Assembly (NCBI GenBank): GCA_911728455.2
Contig: OU452230.1
Coordinates: 5,330,412 to 5,394,411 of the forward strand
DNA from: Marthasterias glacialis
Taxonomy: Eukaryota > Echinodermata > Asteroidea > Forcipulatida > Asteriidae
Reading direction: 5' to 3'
DNA: 64,000 bases
Shown here: positions 1 to 13,387 of the stretch, piece by piece
Numbering within the stretch: position 1 is the stretch's first letter
Layout of the letters: every line of letters starts with the position of its first letter
Position numbers and translations under genes: made by a program
Notes under the pieces: generated by a model
Databases searched by the model: none
Seen by the model: only the letters and a program-made list of their open reading frames with translations
Told to the model about the DNA's origin: nothing

Positions 1-664
1 TTAGTTCTCGTTGTTGCATGTAGATGAACAACTCATAAAAACCACAGCATTTTCCAACTTGTTTATCTAGTTTGAATAAATGTGTTTGTGTTTGTAGTTT
101 AGGGTTTTGGTGTAAAGGTTTTTTTCAACCCCAAGTATTGCACGATCTTCTAGTGGAGCAGATGGATGGACATTATTGTGCATCAATCTGTACAGATAAC
201 TTAATATGTGTAACACAGCCATATATCTGTTTTATTTAACCATTACAAGAAGAAAAACAAAATCTGTCATACGTCGAGCCCCAACCATTAATAACCAATC
301 AAGGCCCTGTGTGGATTTGTTTCTGGTTTGCCCAGTGAAACAATCCTGATCAAGCAGTTCTTTGTATTTCACTTGATTAATGAAAAGTTATTCCCCTATA
401 GTGTTTCTCCATTGTCCAGTGCAATCAAGCATGATGATTAATATGTTGCTGTGACAAATTACTCTCAACAAATTGCCAAAGTTAATGACTGGTGATTAGC
501 TGCAACATACATTTTACTAAATCAGCGTAGCTTGATTATTTACACAATTTTGCTCTGGAGTGAATTCTCACTGAAGCAAAATACAATAGCACCTGAGAGA
601 AAAAAAATACTTCAGTGGTTCAGCTTGAGATTTTTGAATGAGCGAAGTCACAAAAATTACATTT

Positions 665-697
<33 letters not shown>

Positions 698-704
698 CAC
701 CTAA

Positions 705-795
705 TATAGACCAATTCAATTGCACGACAATGTTGACATGCGGTCACGTGACTTCCTATTGGGTATAACGCCATGCAGCTGATGGCAAAATACGT
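705..795 (+). repeat. CACGTG-bearing repeat, copy 1
   Basis: A unit beginning TATAGACC and carrying the perfect palindrome GTCACGTGAC at 743-752, then TATAACGCCAT and GGCAAAATACG. The 70-bp core at 726-795 is about 90% identical to 1521-1590. A 28-base A run (670-697) precedes it. Confidence 0.75.
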
Positions 796-1210
796 TTTTA
801 ATTTTTTTTTTGTTACAGCAGCCCTGACCAACAACAGCATAGCGCTGCACAAGTGCCAGCCGCGCCGGCACATTCTTTTTAACACCAAGTTGTGGGGACT
901 CCCTATTGTTGTTCTATTATTCCCTTTTCTATTGAATTACCTTGTGGGGACAGGGTTTGACAAAGAAAAACGTTGTGGGGACCTTTGTTCCACTGTACAT
1001 GTCCCCACCATAAACGGTGTGTGTGCCTACCCATGCACTACTGGTGTACACGGTACACGTGCGCGCAGCCTGCACAACATGACTGTATTTATCTCCTATT
1101 GTTTCGTTCCGAATTTCCATGTGACCCCATACCCTTAATTACTCATAATATTTGGCTTGCTGAACACTTTTAGTGACTTCTTACTGGTTGCCCTCCCCAA
1201 GATTTACAGA

Positions 1211-1368
1211 AAATTATAATACTCGGTTCCGCGCTCCTCATTTTGAGACTTCTGATTGGTTATTACAATATTGTAAGCAATTCTGGTCTAGACGAATAGA
1301 GAAGCGCGCTTCACGGTAAATTATAATATTATGTTGCGCGCTCCTCATTTGAGACTTCTTATTGGTTA
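1211..1368 (+). repeat. Local tandem duplication (about 52-bp unit, 107-bp offset)
   Basis: The unit at 1211-1262 (AAATTATAATA...GCGCTCCTCATTTTGAGACTT) recurs at 1318-1368 with small indels. Between the copies is a 12-bp perfect palindrome GAAGCGCGCTTC at 1301-1312. Confidence 0.7.
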
Positions 1369-1395
1369 ACACCATCTTCAACAGCATGAATATCA

Positions 1396-1447
1396 TTAGG
1401 GTTTTAGGGTTAGAGTTAGGGTTAGAGTTAGGGTTAAGGTTAGGGTT
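1396..1447 (+). repeat. Interstitial telomere-like repeat (TTAGGG)n, degenerate
   Basis: About eight tandem hexamers of TTAGGG and one-base variants (TTAGAG, TTAAGG, TTTTAGGG) on the plus strand. TTAGGG is the telomere repeat in vertebrates and echinoderms. The degeneracy and embedding in ordinary sequence mark it as an interstitial tract. Confidence 0.85.
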
Positions 1448-1505
1448 GCATTTTTGCAACCAAACTTTTTTTAGACAAGTGTGTTGCCTCGATATTTTTG
1501 AGAAA

Positions 1506-1590
1506 ATAGACCGATTGCGTGACAATGTTGACATGCGGTCACGTGACCTCCTATTGTGTATAACGCCATACAGCTGCTGGCAAAATACGT
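1506..1590 (+). repeat. CACGTG-bearing repeat, copy 2
   Basis: Begins ATAGACCGATTGCGTGAC and contains GTCACGTGAC at 1538-1547. It is a direct copy of the unit at 705-795. The matching sequence ends at about 1590, after GGCAAAATACG. Confidence 0.75.
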
Positions 1591-2247
1591 GTAAAGAGAT
1601 AGGCCGTGACACACAGTGAGTACGAAAACAGTCGATTTTATTTTTGTTAAGTGATAAATTAGTTATTCAGCCCCTTTATTTAAAGAAGTATGTTGTGGCA
1701 TTAATTTAAATGACATCTCTGTTTCATAATTTAACAGAATTCTACTAAAAAGAGGTTTTTTTAGCCATGCACTACTGGCGTAGGACGACGTAGCCACCCG
1801 TCTGTTATTTTGTTTGTAATGTAGGCCTAAATCACTGTAAAAAGGGATAAACAACGTTGGAAAAGTGAGAATTAATACCTAGCTTTGCAAAATTTCAAAT
1901 AGGCAAAGGAATCACACAGTTTTGGAAAGCAATCTCTTTGGAGGATTTCAGCTTGAAAACTTTGAAATTGTGTTAAAAAGTGTGTGGTGATCGCAGTCGT
2001 CTGACCTAATGTTCCGTCGTGCGCTGTACACATCGTGCACACCTATAGTTATACGGTACTTGTCCAATTTTCAGGACTTGCTGGAACTGTCCTTACTGGC
2101 TTTATTCAGCCACTTGAAGGTCTCTGGTACAAACTCTGGAACATGTTTCACAGATTTCGAGCAAGAAAAGCCTCGATCGAATAAACTAAATGCATTAATC
2201 ATCGCGTACCGTACCACCCTTTCCTTTGGAGGATGTCGTGTGTGTTT

Positions 2248-2299
2248 ACATTTTATACCCAGAAGTGGTCACGTGACGCGGGTCGCGCAATCGGTCTAT
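2248..2299 (-). repeat. CACGTG-bearing repeat, copy 3 (partial, inverted)
   Basis: On the minus strand it reads ATAGACCGATTGCGCGAC, then GTCACGTGAC (2277-2268), then GGGTATAA. It is the same end as copies 1 and 2 but about 14 bp shorter between the end and the palindrome. Confidence 0.6.
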
Positions 2300-4034
2300 T
2301 ACAGGGTGTGTAAGCATTGTAGCTTTTCTGAAGCATAATAAGATGATATTATCCCTTATTCAGGGGAGAGAGAGAGTCATTAATGGTAAAAAAAAAAAGT
2401 CTAGGATCTAGGATCCAAACATTAGGAGTTATGTTGAAATGATGGCATTTCAACATTTAAACTTTGGTATTGCAAGGAGCTAATGGGAACAGAATATTCA
2501 GCACTATACAGAAGTAGATCAGAGAGCACTTTATATCTGAGGAAAATGGCAGCAACACTTTTCACCAGGCAGACAAAAAAAAATCTGAACTCGGATAAAG
2601 GTCTGAAATTTCTCATCCCTGCTTTTTACACAAACATGAAAAAGAAGAAATGGTTGCAAAATAATATTTTCCAACTGATTGTCCTTGTTACACATTGAAG
2701 ACCAACTTTACAAAAACGCAACAGTTTCCAATTTGTTCTCCATAAAGTTGAAATAACCATAAAATTAGACATACAAAGATTTGTAAAGAGCTTCGATACA
2801 AGTTTGTTAAAAATGGTTGTTACTCAAACAACGGTGAACAGAAACTTAAGGTGGCAAGTTACAAATAACCTAACCCTAGCGTTTAGATCACGGGGGGGGG
2901 GGGGGTGTTATTGAACATAGAGCAATCACCTTTGTTTTACCTTAGTGATTTTTTTTAAATATAAAACTGGAACACGATATCAAGATTGTATATCAAACCA
3001 GGTAAAGTTGTTTTACAGGTTTCACAAAGTTCCCGCTGCTAGGCAACTCGAGGAAGTTACCGGGAAAACAAAATAGTCAAACTAATCCGCGTGGAAGAAG
3101 TGATCCAGAAATAACAAGAAAACATTGAATGTCCTTCCTGCCCGACTTTTACGACAAAGCCAAGCAAATCTCCAGAATCATTTTACTCTTCCCCTGTACT
3201 CAGGGTTTTATTTACCTTAAAAAAACCACAAAGGGAAACCAGTGGGCGACACACCTTTTGTCAGGCATTCAAATGAAAACCTTTTTTTTTTTTTTGAGCG
3301 GTTTATAAAAGGTTGCAGCATTCCCTTCTTGTAGAATTATTACCCAACATTGTTCCTGTTGATCAATGGTTCGAACAAAGAGTGATGAATAACTTCAGTG
3401 TGCATGATTTCAGAAGTTGAAGGTCGTGGGGGAGGGGGTGAACACCTCGCCAATGGCAAGGACACAGAGTTAAAGAGTTGTGATCACATGCTGATCTTCT
3501 GCCTACGTACATGTACTTTCAGCCAATACCCTGTTCGTGGAAGGTGATGCGTATCATGACCTGAGTGGGCAGCTGTTGGAGAGAACCCCCCGAAATGACA
3601 TCCATTATAACCCACTCGCTATGAAATGCACACCCACACTTTTTCGGGAAACCAGTCAGAAACTTCTCTGTTAGTGTTAGTCCGATCTTGGAACTGGACT
3701 ATAAGAGTATCGATTAAATAACTTGGGGTCGTTCAAGTTGTGTTGTCTGAAGCAACCAGCCAATAATTCTAACCAATATCATATCCAAGATGGGGGTTTC
3801 TTCCTCATAGTTGCATTAATGTATTCAAAATGGATGTAGGGCCACATACAATAATTACATTATGTGGAGATGTGTGTTTAAATGTATTTTTTATTCAATG
3901 ACAGTCTGTAGAAGAATCACATCAGGTGCTCCGGTTTGGGGGATTACAGAACACAGATTGCAGGAGCTTATATGATTCAACAAAACATTCTAATTAATTA
4001 TTCGCTGCACATAAAAAAAATCGACTGGCGAGAA

Positions 4035-4620
4035 AGAGTCACTTACCTCCACTGACGTAGCTATGGTCAAATTTAAGGGGGAGTGGGGGCGCTGGGGTGC
4101 ACCATTTTTTTCAAGGGGGGAACTTCTGGACAGTTAAAGCTATAGTTTCCATTTGCATTTTTGTTAAACAAGCCCGTTTTCAGCACTCTTTCAGCCCGTT
4201 TTCAGCACCCGTTTTTAGCACTCCTATTATGCCATTTACTTTTTTATAAGGTAATCAGACATGGAGGTATATAAAAACAAAATACATTGTCTGCGTGTAA
4301 ATAGAAAAACATTGTTGCCATTTTATGAATTGCCTGACTGCACACACTCATGAGTTTGTTTAGTTGCTGATGAGCCTTAGAGCGAAACAGTCTGTATACA
4401 GTAAATAGACTGGAAAGCTTAAAAACAGAAAACAAAATTTAAGAAACACTGAAACTACTACGTACAAGCTTATAATAAAATGTAACAAGCTATTCTCAGT
4501 GGTAATTCTAATCTCAAAAGTCCTGGTTTAAATTGGGGGGGGGGGGCATGGACGTCAATTGGGGGGGGTGCCCCCTGTTTCCCCCTTGGTTTCACCACTG
4601 CTTACCCCCACCCCTTCACC
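4035..4620. repeat. G-rich repeat debris (CACTGACGTAGC... and ...CACCACTGC)
   Basis: Opens near CCACTGACGTAGCTATGG, has GGGGGAGTGGGGGCGCTGGGG, then G12 (4535-4546) and G8 (4561-4568). It closes with TTTCACCACTGC. Probably one or more decayed elements of the CAGTGGCG-ended type separated by ordinary AT-rich sequence. Confidence 0.35.
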
Positions 4621-5753
4621 CCTGTCAGAAATGTTGTTTGATATATCTAATGAAGTTAAAACTCATTTTAAAATCTGCGGCAAAGTTATTTGGTGGATGT
4701 TCATGAGGAACTGTTCCACTTGATCTGTTGTTGGTAACATGGGTTTTGTTGCAGATAAGTTTGAAGATTGATTTAAAAAAACTTAAAAAAAAAAAAAAAG
4801 AGAAAAAAACAATTTGAAAACAATTCAGGACTTAGAAAAGAAAGGCTTCCAACATTGTAGCATATACCCTTTAACTGTATTTAAAATTAGGCATTCATCT
4901 CCACTTCCTTTCACGCATACAACAAAATGCCAGCTTGATATGTTTTGATAACTATGTTTTCACTTTGTGTAACCAATGCTTAATTGCAACCTTGGTTGCA
5001 TTTGTTTTGGTACATCTTATCGGAATGATTACCAATGATACAAAACTTGTTTCCAAAATGGCCGAGATAAACAAAACAATAAATTATGGAAATTTACAGA
5101 AAGCCACTGTCGGTGCGAGTTTGGTCTAGAAATATTGATATCAAATACTGCATTTATTTTGAACAAACCCACCAGTCACTTGTGCACAATCCTCATCTGG
5201 AGAGATTGAAACTGCATGGAAACTCTTATAAAGGATAAGGGAAGCACTTTAGGAGATGGTATACTTATACGGAGCTAACCTTGCACAATAAAATGATGCC
5301 AAAAAAAACCGTTAATATTATCCATGACAGTTCAAAGAAATTAAGTAGTCCATGAAGAGGCTGCTAATGAATGCAAAACATACATCCAAGCACCACTTCA
5401 ACTGAAGCCCACTTTAGTAGGCAATAAAAATCCATGAGCATTACAACAAAAGAGACCAGTGGCTTTTTTTTAAGGTCATCCTTAATACAAATTTTCTAAC
5501 TGACCAGTCAGTCAGGCCACGATCCTCTGAACTGGCGGTAGAGATCGCCTGGTTGGTAGAGGATCCATGGGGTCATCAGGCCATGGATTCAGACCCGTTC
5601 CGTTATTGGCTAAAAGGGGTCCATGGCATGATCAGGAGGGAAAGAAATTCTTCACGGTTGAATGGACATTCCTCTCTACAGTGGACAGTGGACAGATTAC
5701 ACAGTAGCTGGTCATTATACAACTCAACAAAAAGAACAGCAGGCCATGAATGA

Positions 5754-5769
5754 GGGGGGGGGGGGGGGG
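5754..5769 (+). repeat. Poly-G run (G16)
   Basis: Sixteen consecutive G. Other long G or C runs: G14 at 2892-2905, C15 at 22524-22538, and G26 at 59384-59409. Confidence 0.9.
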
Positions 5770-8700
5770 ACTGATGTCTGGCACTCTGCCAAATACATGT
5801 ACATAGGTGTTTTGATGGCCAAACCCACTTGTATTTTCTAACCTAACAAGCGAACAAAAGAAAGTTGTGCTTTTCACAAACAAATTTAAACTAAGGGACC
5901 TTCATAGAATGTTAGAATCGTCTGGATGGTTTACAATGTTCATTGTACTCCAATAAGCGTTTTGTTGTCAGTAAGGGGTTAATTTCATGCAGGTAAATTG
6001 TGTATACATGCATTCATTTTTATTACATTAAAACAATTGTTATAATTATTGGACTCTAAAACAATTCTTGATACCTGAAAAAAAATTGCTTGCAAGGAAA
6101 CAAAATTAAACTGTGTAAAGAAACACAGCAAAACAAAAACACTGAAAGAACGGGAAAACTTGCCAGTAATGCATCACAGCTTACCATAAAAGCAAAAGAA
6201 AAAAAAACAATTAATTTTATTACCCCAACACAACAGAGTGCTAGCTAGAGTGTCATGTAATTATAAAATTTATTGGCTTTTATTGGTTATTAGTTTTAAA
6301 GCAAAAAAACTGTTTGTATGGTATTCTTTGTTGAATAAATTATGAAAGTAGAAATAAAAAATAGTAAAAACAGAATTTGCGAAAAAGCCCTCATTTATTT
6401 CTGGTTCCTCTTTTATCTACAAGGAGTGTACTAGTGTCCATTCTCCACTACCCCCAAGCATGTTAGCCTCAAGTAACCTCTGCTTTACTATGTTTTCAGA
6501 TAAAGGGTCTATGTTGAAGGTCAGGCATTGACCGGAATCGGTTACACCATGGTCCTGTACCCTGCTCCATGGTTTTACACATTTACACAGCAAAACCACA
6601 CGTGCTGACAATGTTTTACCACCAAGTGATTATTAGCTGAAGTAATTTATACTATTCCCTGTGCAAATAAGATGAAAACTTGGTCCCCTGCCAGAGATTA
6701 TAGAACCCCAGAGGATGCAAGAGGATTTCTTTGTCCACAGATTTGACTAATTATGGTTACACCTTGGGGATTGTTTCTTTTTGCAATATAGATAAACCCG
6801 TAACATATACAATATTCATGAAAATTCTCACCACCTCGGCAATATTTTTTTATTTCTTTTAGATTTCTGGTTGTAGAAGGTCCAATCACCCATATGGGAG
6901 ATCAAGAATCAACGAGAGGTGGGTTCGAGGATGATTGACCCAACACCTCACAAAAATGGGAGGCCCATTATCCCTTTTTTAATTTGCATACATTTGTTGT
7001 GGTGGGTCCCAAGTGATGGTAGAGTTTTCCAAGTCCGTTCAATTTTGAGATGCATGGAGATTCATTTTTAGACCGTGGGGCCAAAGTGTATTATTCCTTT
7101 ATTATAAAGATATAGCTATAGCGCTTGGTGCTTCAGATGTAGGGCCTTTAAATGGACAATTTCAGAGCAACATCCTGAAATATGTATCAAGAGGTACAAC
7201 TCATTTAAAAAAAAAATTGTGCACCCACCTTTACATATAGAATTTCTCACATCCCTCTGATGACAAAAATTAACTACTTCAAGACAAGAGACTATGACAA
7301 GTCTATTTGCCATTGACCAATGCACTGTTCTCCTTTTGTGGATGCCTTTAGAATGCTCTTACATAACCGACATTCTTTATTACCACTGCACAGGTTTCAA
7401 GGATATGTGTATTATTATTGACTTAAGGGAATATTTACTTGATTAGTGTTATCCCACATTCCCCACTAAATCTGTTATTGTTCATGAAGTGTTTTCAATC
7501 AGAGCTTTATTTAATCTGAGATTTGGCTGAAATTTTGTCACGGATTCATTTCAACATATAGGCATATTTACCTCGTTGTAGAAACTCCTAATCAATGTCC
7601 ATGTTGTTTGTGCAGAGACTGTAGATTTGAATGTATGTTATAAACACGTGTTTTGTTTTATTCACAATTTTATGAATGTTGATTGTCCTGGAGCAATTAG
7701 GTACACGTATATGGTTATAAAAAATATTGGCGCAGTTTAATTTTTACGTAAAGCAATGATCACTGCATGAAATATCCAAAACGTAAGCAAACAAAGCTGA
7801 CATAATCAAGATTATGCTTACTGCTTTCCCAAGTGTTTTCCCAAAATATTTCTACATTAACTTAACAACCAACGTGAACAGTTTATCCATAAATACATTT
7901 TTGACCAGGTCTGTCAGTCTTCATATTCCATTAATAATAAGAATACATACGGTAGTCCCTGGCACGCACGGGCTAAACAAAGAAATTCATCAAGAATACA
8001 ATCCTTCAACTCTTGTTGTATAAACGCAAACAACACAAACGTACACAGTTTTGGAGGAAGCATTAAATTAATTTTGCGCTGAATCAATTTTGGAACAGTG
8101 AAGGTTGGAGGCGAGCTGATTCCAGTGTGATGCTCCGCATCTCTTTGTTCCATTCGGGCACAAAAGCTGCGCTTTCCATTTTCGAGTCATTTGCCAATAG
8201 CCTCGCCCGCGTATTGATTCATTTTCTATGGCTCTGTTAGACGTCTGCCACAAAGTGTTGTTTACCAATTGGTAAGGCCACAACAAATGAAAAACTTGTT
8301 ACCAAAAACGAATCCTATTTAAAATCTTCAATTTATGACTGTAGTGAATATGAAGTCATACTGTCCTACTGATTTTGTAGTTATTCCCGAGTCCCCCTCT
8401 CTTCCGAATTCAAACCAAGACCCACTTTCGATTTATTTTAGGCTTCTCTAAATTGACACTTATCGCGTCCATGAATGGTTCATGGCATCTTGGTAGATTC
8501 CCTGTGTACTCCATAACATTTACATTCCTCAATCCTGTTCCAAATTGAAGGGACCAGGCTGTTTTTCATACCAGCCTTGGTTTACTAATGCAGTGACAGT
8601 ACACCATCGGCATCACCATAACAAAGGTATATTGCCAACCTCAATTGAGATATACTATAACTAAATGATTCATAGGGGTAGTTAAAAAGTAGCCCCCAAA

Positions 8701-9620
8701 ATAAATTGGGCTGCAACCACCTTGTGGAGCGCGCAGTAGTGCATTGGATCCAAGCATGCATAACGTAAACACTGTAGATTTACACAAAGCGATGAGATTT
8801 GTTCGTGAATCAGACCATGATCAGACCATCAGACAAAGGGTTTGAACACAGGCTGCTGGTTTTCCCTTCCCTGGTAACCACTTGATTACTGAGTGATAAA
8901 CGACATGTGCTTCCCTGGCAGACTACTAGCGTGTGCTTTGTTCGTATCTTTCTGTGATTATGCTGTCATACACGATCTCAATCGTCAAGAAAAAGTAACA
9001 TGGGCTGTAAAATGGTCATTTAATTAAAACATTTTTTCCTGGCTAAAAAAAATTTGCCATCTCTGAGGTTTATAACTTGTTTTTGTTTCTACACATTAAT
9101 TCTACAAATTAAAAAAAAATCAGTTTGCAACAACAATATTTCTTATTTTTATTTATTAATAAAACAAATAAAATAATGTGTTGCTTTTCCATGAATTGGA
9201 AGCCTAGTTGCTGTCCTTGCTCTTTTTGGTTGATTTTGTCATCGAGGTAGACCTCCTTGATTTTACTGTCTTATAAAAAATTACTGTATGGTTATAAAAC
9301 GTTTTTTTTAAGACTGAAGAAATCCAATGAACAGAAACGTTTCTATTGCCGTGCCTCTCTTAATGACTATAGGAAGGACCATTGGGATGACAAATCTAGA
9401 AATCCTGGAATTTCTACTTTGAGAGGGCAAGCCTATAATTCATTTTACAAAGGACACTACCAATTGAAAATATTGTAGCCTACATTATGGACAACTTTTG
9501 GAGGGGCACCAGGGCAAAGAGCAGGGACAAAACAGCTGGGAGGTCACGGCTTTTGTGGCCCCATGTAATTCCAGGTTTGTCTTAAATTTGTGTGTACATT
9601 GTTTGAAGTCAATGGACCCT

Positions 9621-9751
9621 ATTAGCCTTTTTGAGATATGGTGGACACGTTACAAGTGCACTATTTACAGTTTGGGTAAATTTTGTGTTCGTATACACCC
9701 AAACGAAACAGTGCACTCACATAGTGTCCGTCGTATCTCAAAAAGGCTAAT
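9621..9751. mobile_element. Short inverted-repeat element (131 bp), ATTAGCCTTTTTGAGATA ends
   Basis: Left end ATTAGCCTTTTTGAGATA and right end TATCTCAAAAAGGCTAAT are an 18-base perfect inverted match. The arms remain alignable for about 55 bp (GGACAC, GTGCACT, TTTGGGT blocks), leaving a short loop. A foldback/MITE with no coding capacity. Confidence 0.75.
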
Positions 9752-11855
9752 TGCCACTTACTGCATTGACAGTCATCCTATAAAACAATCAAATGACCTC
9801 ATCTCAATGTTATGAGTTGTGTTTCTCTACATTCATTTCAATGATATTCATAATAAATTGATCTGCGAACAGCTTCAATGTAAATGGCTAGATATAATGC
9901 AAGCAGATGAGTCAGACTTTGACCTTGAATTGTTTCAAATAATACCCAGCTGCTTTAATAACATGATCTAAATCTGCATAAAAGCCTGGAATGGGTGGAT
10001 GTGATAAAAGGCTGCCTTCCCATGCTCCTAATAATGTTCAATGACATGTGTTTCTAGCCAGGCCACCAATCAGCAAATATGCAGCTGGCCAAACAGTTGT
10101 AGCTTTGTTCTTCTTTTGTTTTGTTTTTCTCCTTTTCCCTTTGTTAGTAAAGATATTGGTAATAAATTCACAGAAACATTATCGGTCTTTTGTAAATTTG
10201 ACTCAGTTCATCCCTGGTGTATTTCACCACTTTGTTATTATTCATTTATTTATTTCTGGTTAGGAAACAAAGGGATCCTTTAAAAAAAAAGTGCCTTACA
10301 CTTTAAAATGTAGAAAGAAATGTTGTATGTGTAGGGAAAAACAGACATAAAGAAATCAAACATGCAGTCAGGTATAGGAGACTGAAAGTTCAATCCACAT
10401 GCAAGGCTCTGGTCATGTGGAGTTTAACCACGGTTCAACCAGCCCAGTGTCCACAGAGGCGAAGGCAGGAAAAGCTATCACTACAATAACTATTATTTTT
10501 TGCTTTTCTGGTACATAAAACTCATCCTTTTTTTTTAGTTTCATTGTTCAAGAATCAACAAACAATGACACATCGTACTGGCTTGTTTCTGATCAAAACT
10601 CGCAATGCAAACATAGTACAGATTCCTTGGCTAATATCAGTTGTTTACTTAATAACTCAACACAGCCTATTTTATGTTTATCTATTTACTCTTTTTGCAA
10701 AGTTGATTTGAAAATGTTGTTTTCTCGTGGTTAGTTCAATCGTGACAAATCATTCACCTCTGTGAAAAAGGTGGGTGTTTAGGTAAGAACTGGTTCTGCG
10801 AAACACCCCTGGGTAACAATGGGGTGGCTGACTTGTACTCTATTCATGCCATGGTATAGGATTGGTGCGTGGGGGCTAACCATTGTTGGTGAGGGAACCT
10901 TTCATTGTTGGGATGTAATAGAGCGGCCAATTAAGTTTAAAATGACCTATGTGTAGAAATTATATTGATGATTAGTCATTGTTGAGTGGATTTGTTATGG
11001 TAATGTATCACCATTGCCTTGCATTATCAAGATAATTTGCCATTACATAACGAATTTGACAAGTCAGGAAAACATGCATAGTGTAACAGCCCATACAACA
11101 ATAGTTTTGTTGGTAGAATTATACAAGTACATGGTGCAAAATGGCATTGAAAACACGCTAATTTAAAGTACAAAACTGTTGGGTTGTTCTTTGGAAATAA
11201 CTGATCAGACCACAATGGCGAATAGTAGATTTATTGAAATTACTGTATCCCTTTTGAGGATGTTTTGGACAGAAGCGGTGAATTAATGTGGGTTTTGTTT
11301 AATCTTTATGTTGACAACAAATTGACACTGAAAAGTCCTTGAAAGACACGAACTGTACTGGTGGTTTTTGCAAATTTTACAAGAAATTACAGTATTTTAA
11401 AAGTAACGATTCGGTCGTGATTCAATTATATTCACATATCACATATCAAGTCCGATTCGTTTAAACAATTAACAATCAATGTGGTGTTTCGCTTGCATGT
11501 TAAAGACTGGTCAGCTTCCAAACAAAACATGACCTACATTTGTCTTTTTAAACTGCAACTCCATGCTCCCTGCCAGCTTTTTTTGAAAACTCATGACTGA
11601 GGCACATAAACCCTAAAGCAGTGGCTGGCCGATAAAATAACCCAACGGTTTCGGATTGGTTTCGAGAGGTCTACCAGCTGAAAGGTGCACCTGTACCGTA
11701 TCTTATTGTAGAATGTAGTAAAGGGTAAATGGCCACGGAGAGACAACAGCATGTCACCTTCAGAAAGAAAATAGATGTTGGTCCCATATTATAAGCAGTT
11801 TCCATGCAGAGTTATTCTTGTCCTTTACTCTTCAAGCCTCTTAACACAGATCTCG

Positions 11856-11882
11856 TTTTATTATTATTATTATTATTATTTT
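11856..11882 (+). repeat. (TTA)n microsatellite
   Basis: About nine TTA/ATT units. Confidence 0.9.
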
Positions 11883-13257
11883 AATCTGTCACAAAGCCAA
11901 AATGTCAGCCAAGAGCAGGAAAAGAGAAAGTACAGGAAAGTAGAATGTCATATTTCAGTCGGTTGCCTAGAATACCAGTACACTGTAGATGTGAAAGTGG
12001 TTGTGAATGCGAAAGCAATGAGAGTTTTACTGTGTCAATACAATGTAAATAAGGTGAAAAAAAACACAACTTAAGAATTCTTTTTCATATTTTGCGGACC
12101 AGTCTTACGGTTTCTGCACAGAATAGAGGGCCAAACTGTTCAAGCCTCAGTCATGCCTGGTAGTCTGTTCTTGTAGAGGCAAGTCATTTTTTTTTATATA
12201 ATACTATAGGGCATTGCCATGATGGAAATAATTTGTTTGTACTCTGGAACTCTTCAAAGGGCACCAAGGCAATGGACCAGCGAGGCATGGAGGTAATACC
12301 TTCATTGAAATACCGTGGGCCTCAGTTTAGCCAGCATGCATTTGGTTTATAGAAGAAAAATATGACTGCTGCGTGTTCATGTTTATTAAAAGAAACTGCA
12401 TTGAATTGTCCGCTTCAAAAAATCTATGCAGCTGTCAAGATCAGTATACAATTAGCGCACTATTGGACATTTGGCCAACTGCTCCAAAAGGGAAAACCCA
12501 AGGTCAAAGTGACAATCAATTTCTACAGTCCAGTCCACCTTGTGAACAATATTGTCTGTTAAATTAATCTAGATACTGATGTCATTCAGTCTTTTATTGT
12601 TATTATTTTTTTTAATCACAAGAGCACGAAGCATTGTGCTTATGGAAAAGGAAATGAATGCATAAAATCTATCAAAACATCATCATCGTTAAGTTTCATT
12701 TAAAACAGAATTACACTTTCATTTGAGATCCTTTTTTTAACGGAGAGAGAGGATACTATAACATGTACGGCATGAAAATATAATATATCGAACTTTCAGA
12801 TCGAGTTAAGTGGGGGGGGGGACAACAACAGGGCTCTTGAGTCTTTTTCAAAAATCGTTGAGCAGGAAATGTTCGCACCGCAAACAGACATCAGTAAATG
12901 TGGTGAACTACTGCAATAAATGTACAATATTTAGGCGGTAACCTTCTCCATAGACTTGAACAGGTTACCTGCTTGAATTTACAGAGGTAAAGAATTAGCC
13001 TACATGTTTCATATCCGGGCAGACATTGTGGTTACCAAACGATCTTTTGATATCCATCAATGAGTTCAAGATATGAAGAAGAAGAAAAAATGCCATGATT
13101 GTATTGTGTCAGATTTGACATCAGACCTTTCTATGAACGAGGGTATACATACAATGTGACCGTGCACGGCTTAACAATCTAGCTTATCATGATCATTACT
13201 GTGCACCATATGCAGATCATGAATGGGGTATAATCACAGCAGTTGATCCCACTGCAC

Positions 13258-13387
13258 TGACGTCACACACACATATACTGTCTAGTGTCTACCCATGGTC
13301 TGCCATTGTTGGGGAGCCGAAGTAAAAAAAAAAAAAAAAGATATGGTGCAGGTGTAACTGCAAGTGATTTCTCGTGTGCTGACGTCA
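13258..13387. promoter_or_regulatory. Two perfect CRE palindromes 122 bp apart
   Basis: TGACGTCA occurs at 13258-13265 and again at 13380-13387. A TATAAT-like stretch lies just before the first at about 13230. A 72-codon ORF starts at 13403, 15 bp past the second CRE, but shows no recognisable domain. Confidence 0.35.

Larger units (their letters stand above)
2400..13250. other. Intergenic stretch without supported genes
   Basis: Apart from the G-rich debris near 4.0-4.6 kb, the poly-G run at 5.75 kb, the inverted-repeat element at 9.6 kb and the TTA tract at 11.86 kb, this is AT-rich sequence. Its ORFs are no longer than expected by chance, with no domain or splice-bounded exon that I can recognise. 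Confidence 0.6.

Noticed and set aside
568..888. Minus-strand 106-codon frame
   Set aside because: It runs through the 28-base A run and the CACGTG repeat; not a gene.
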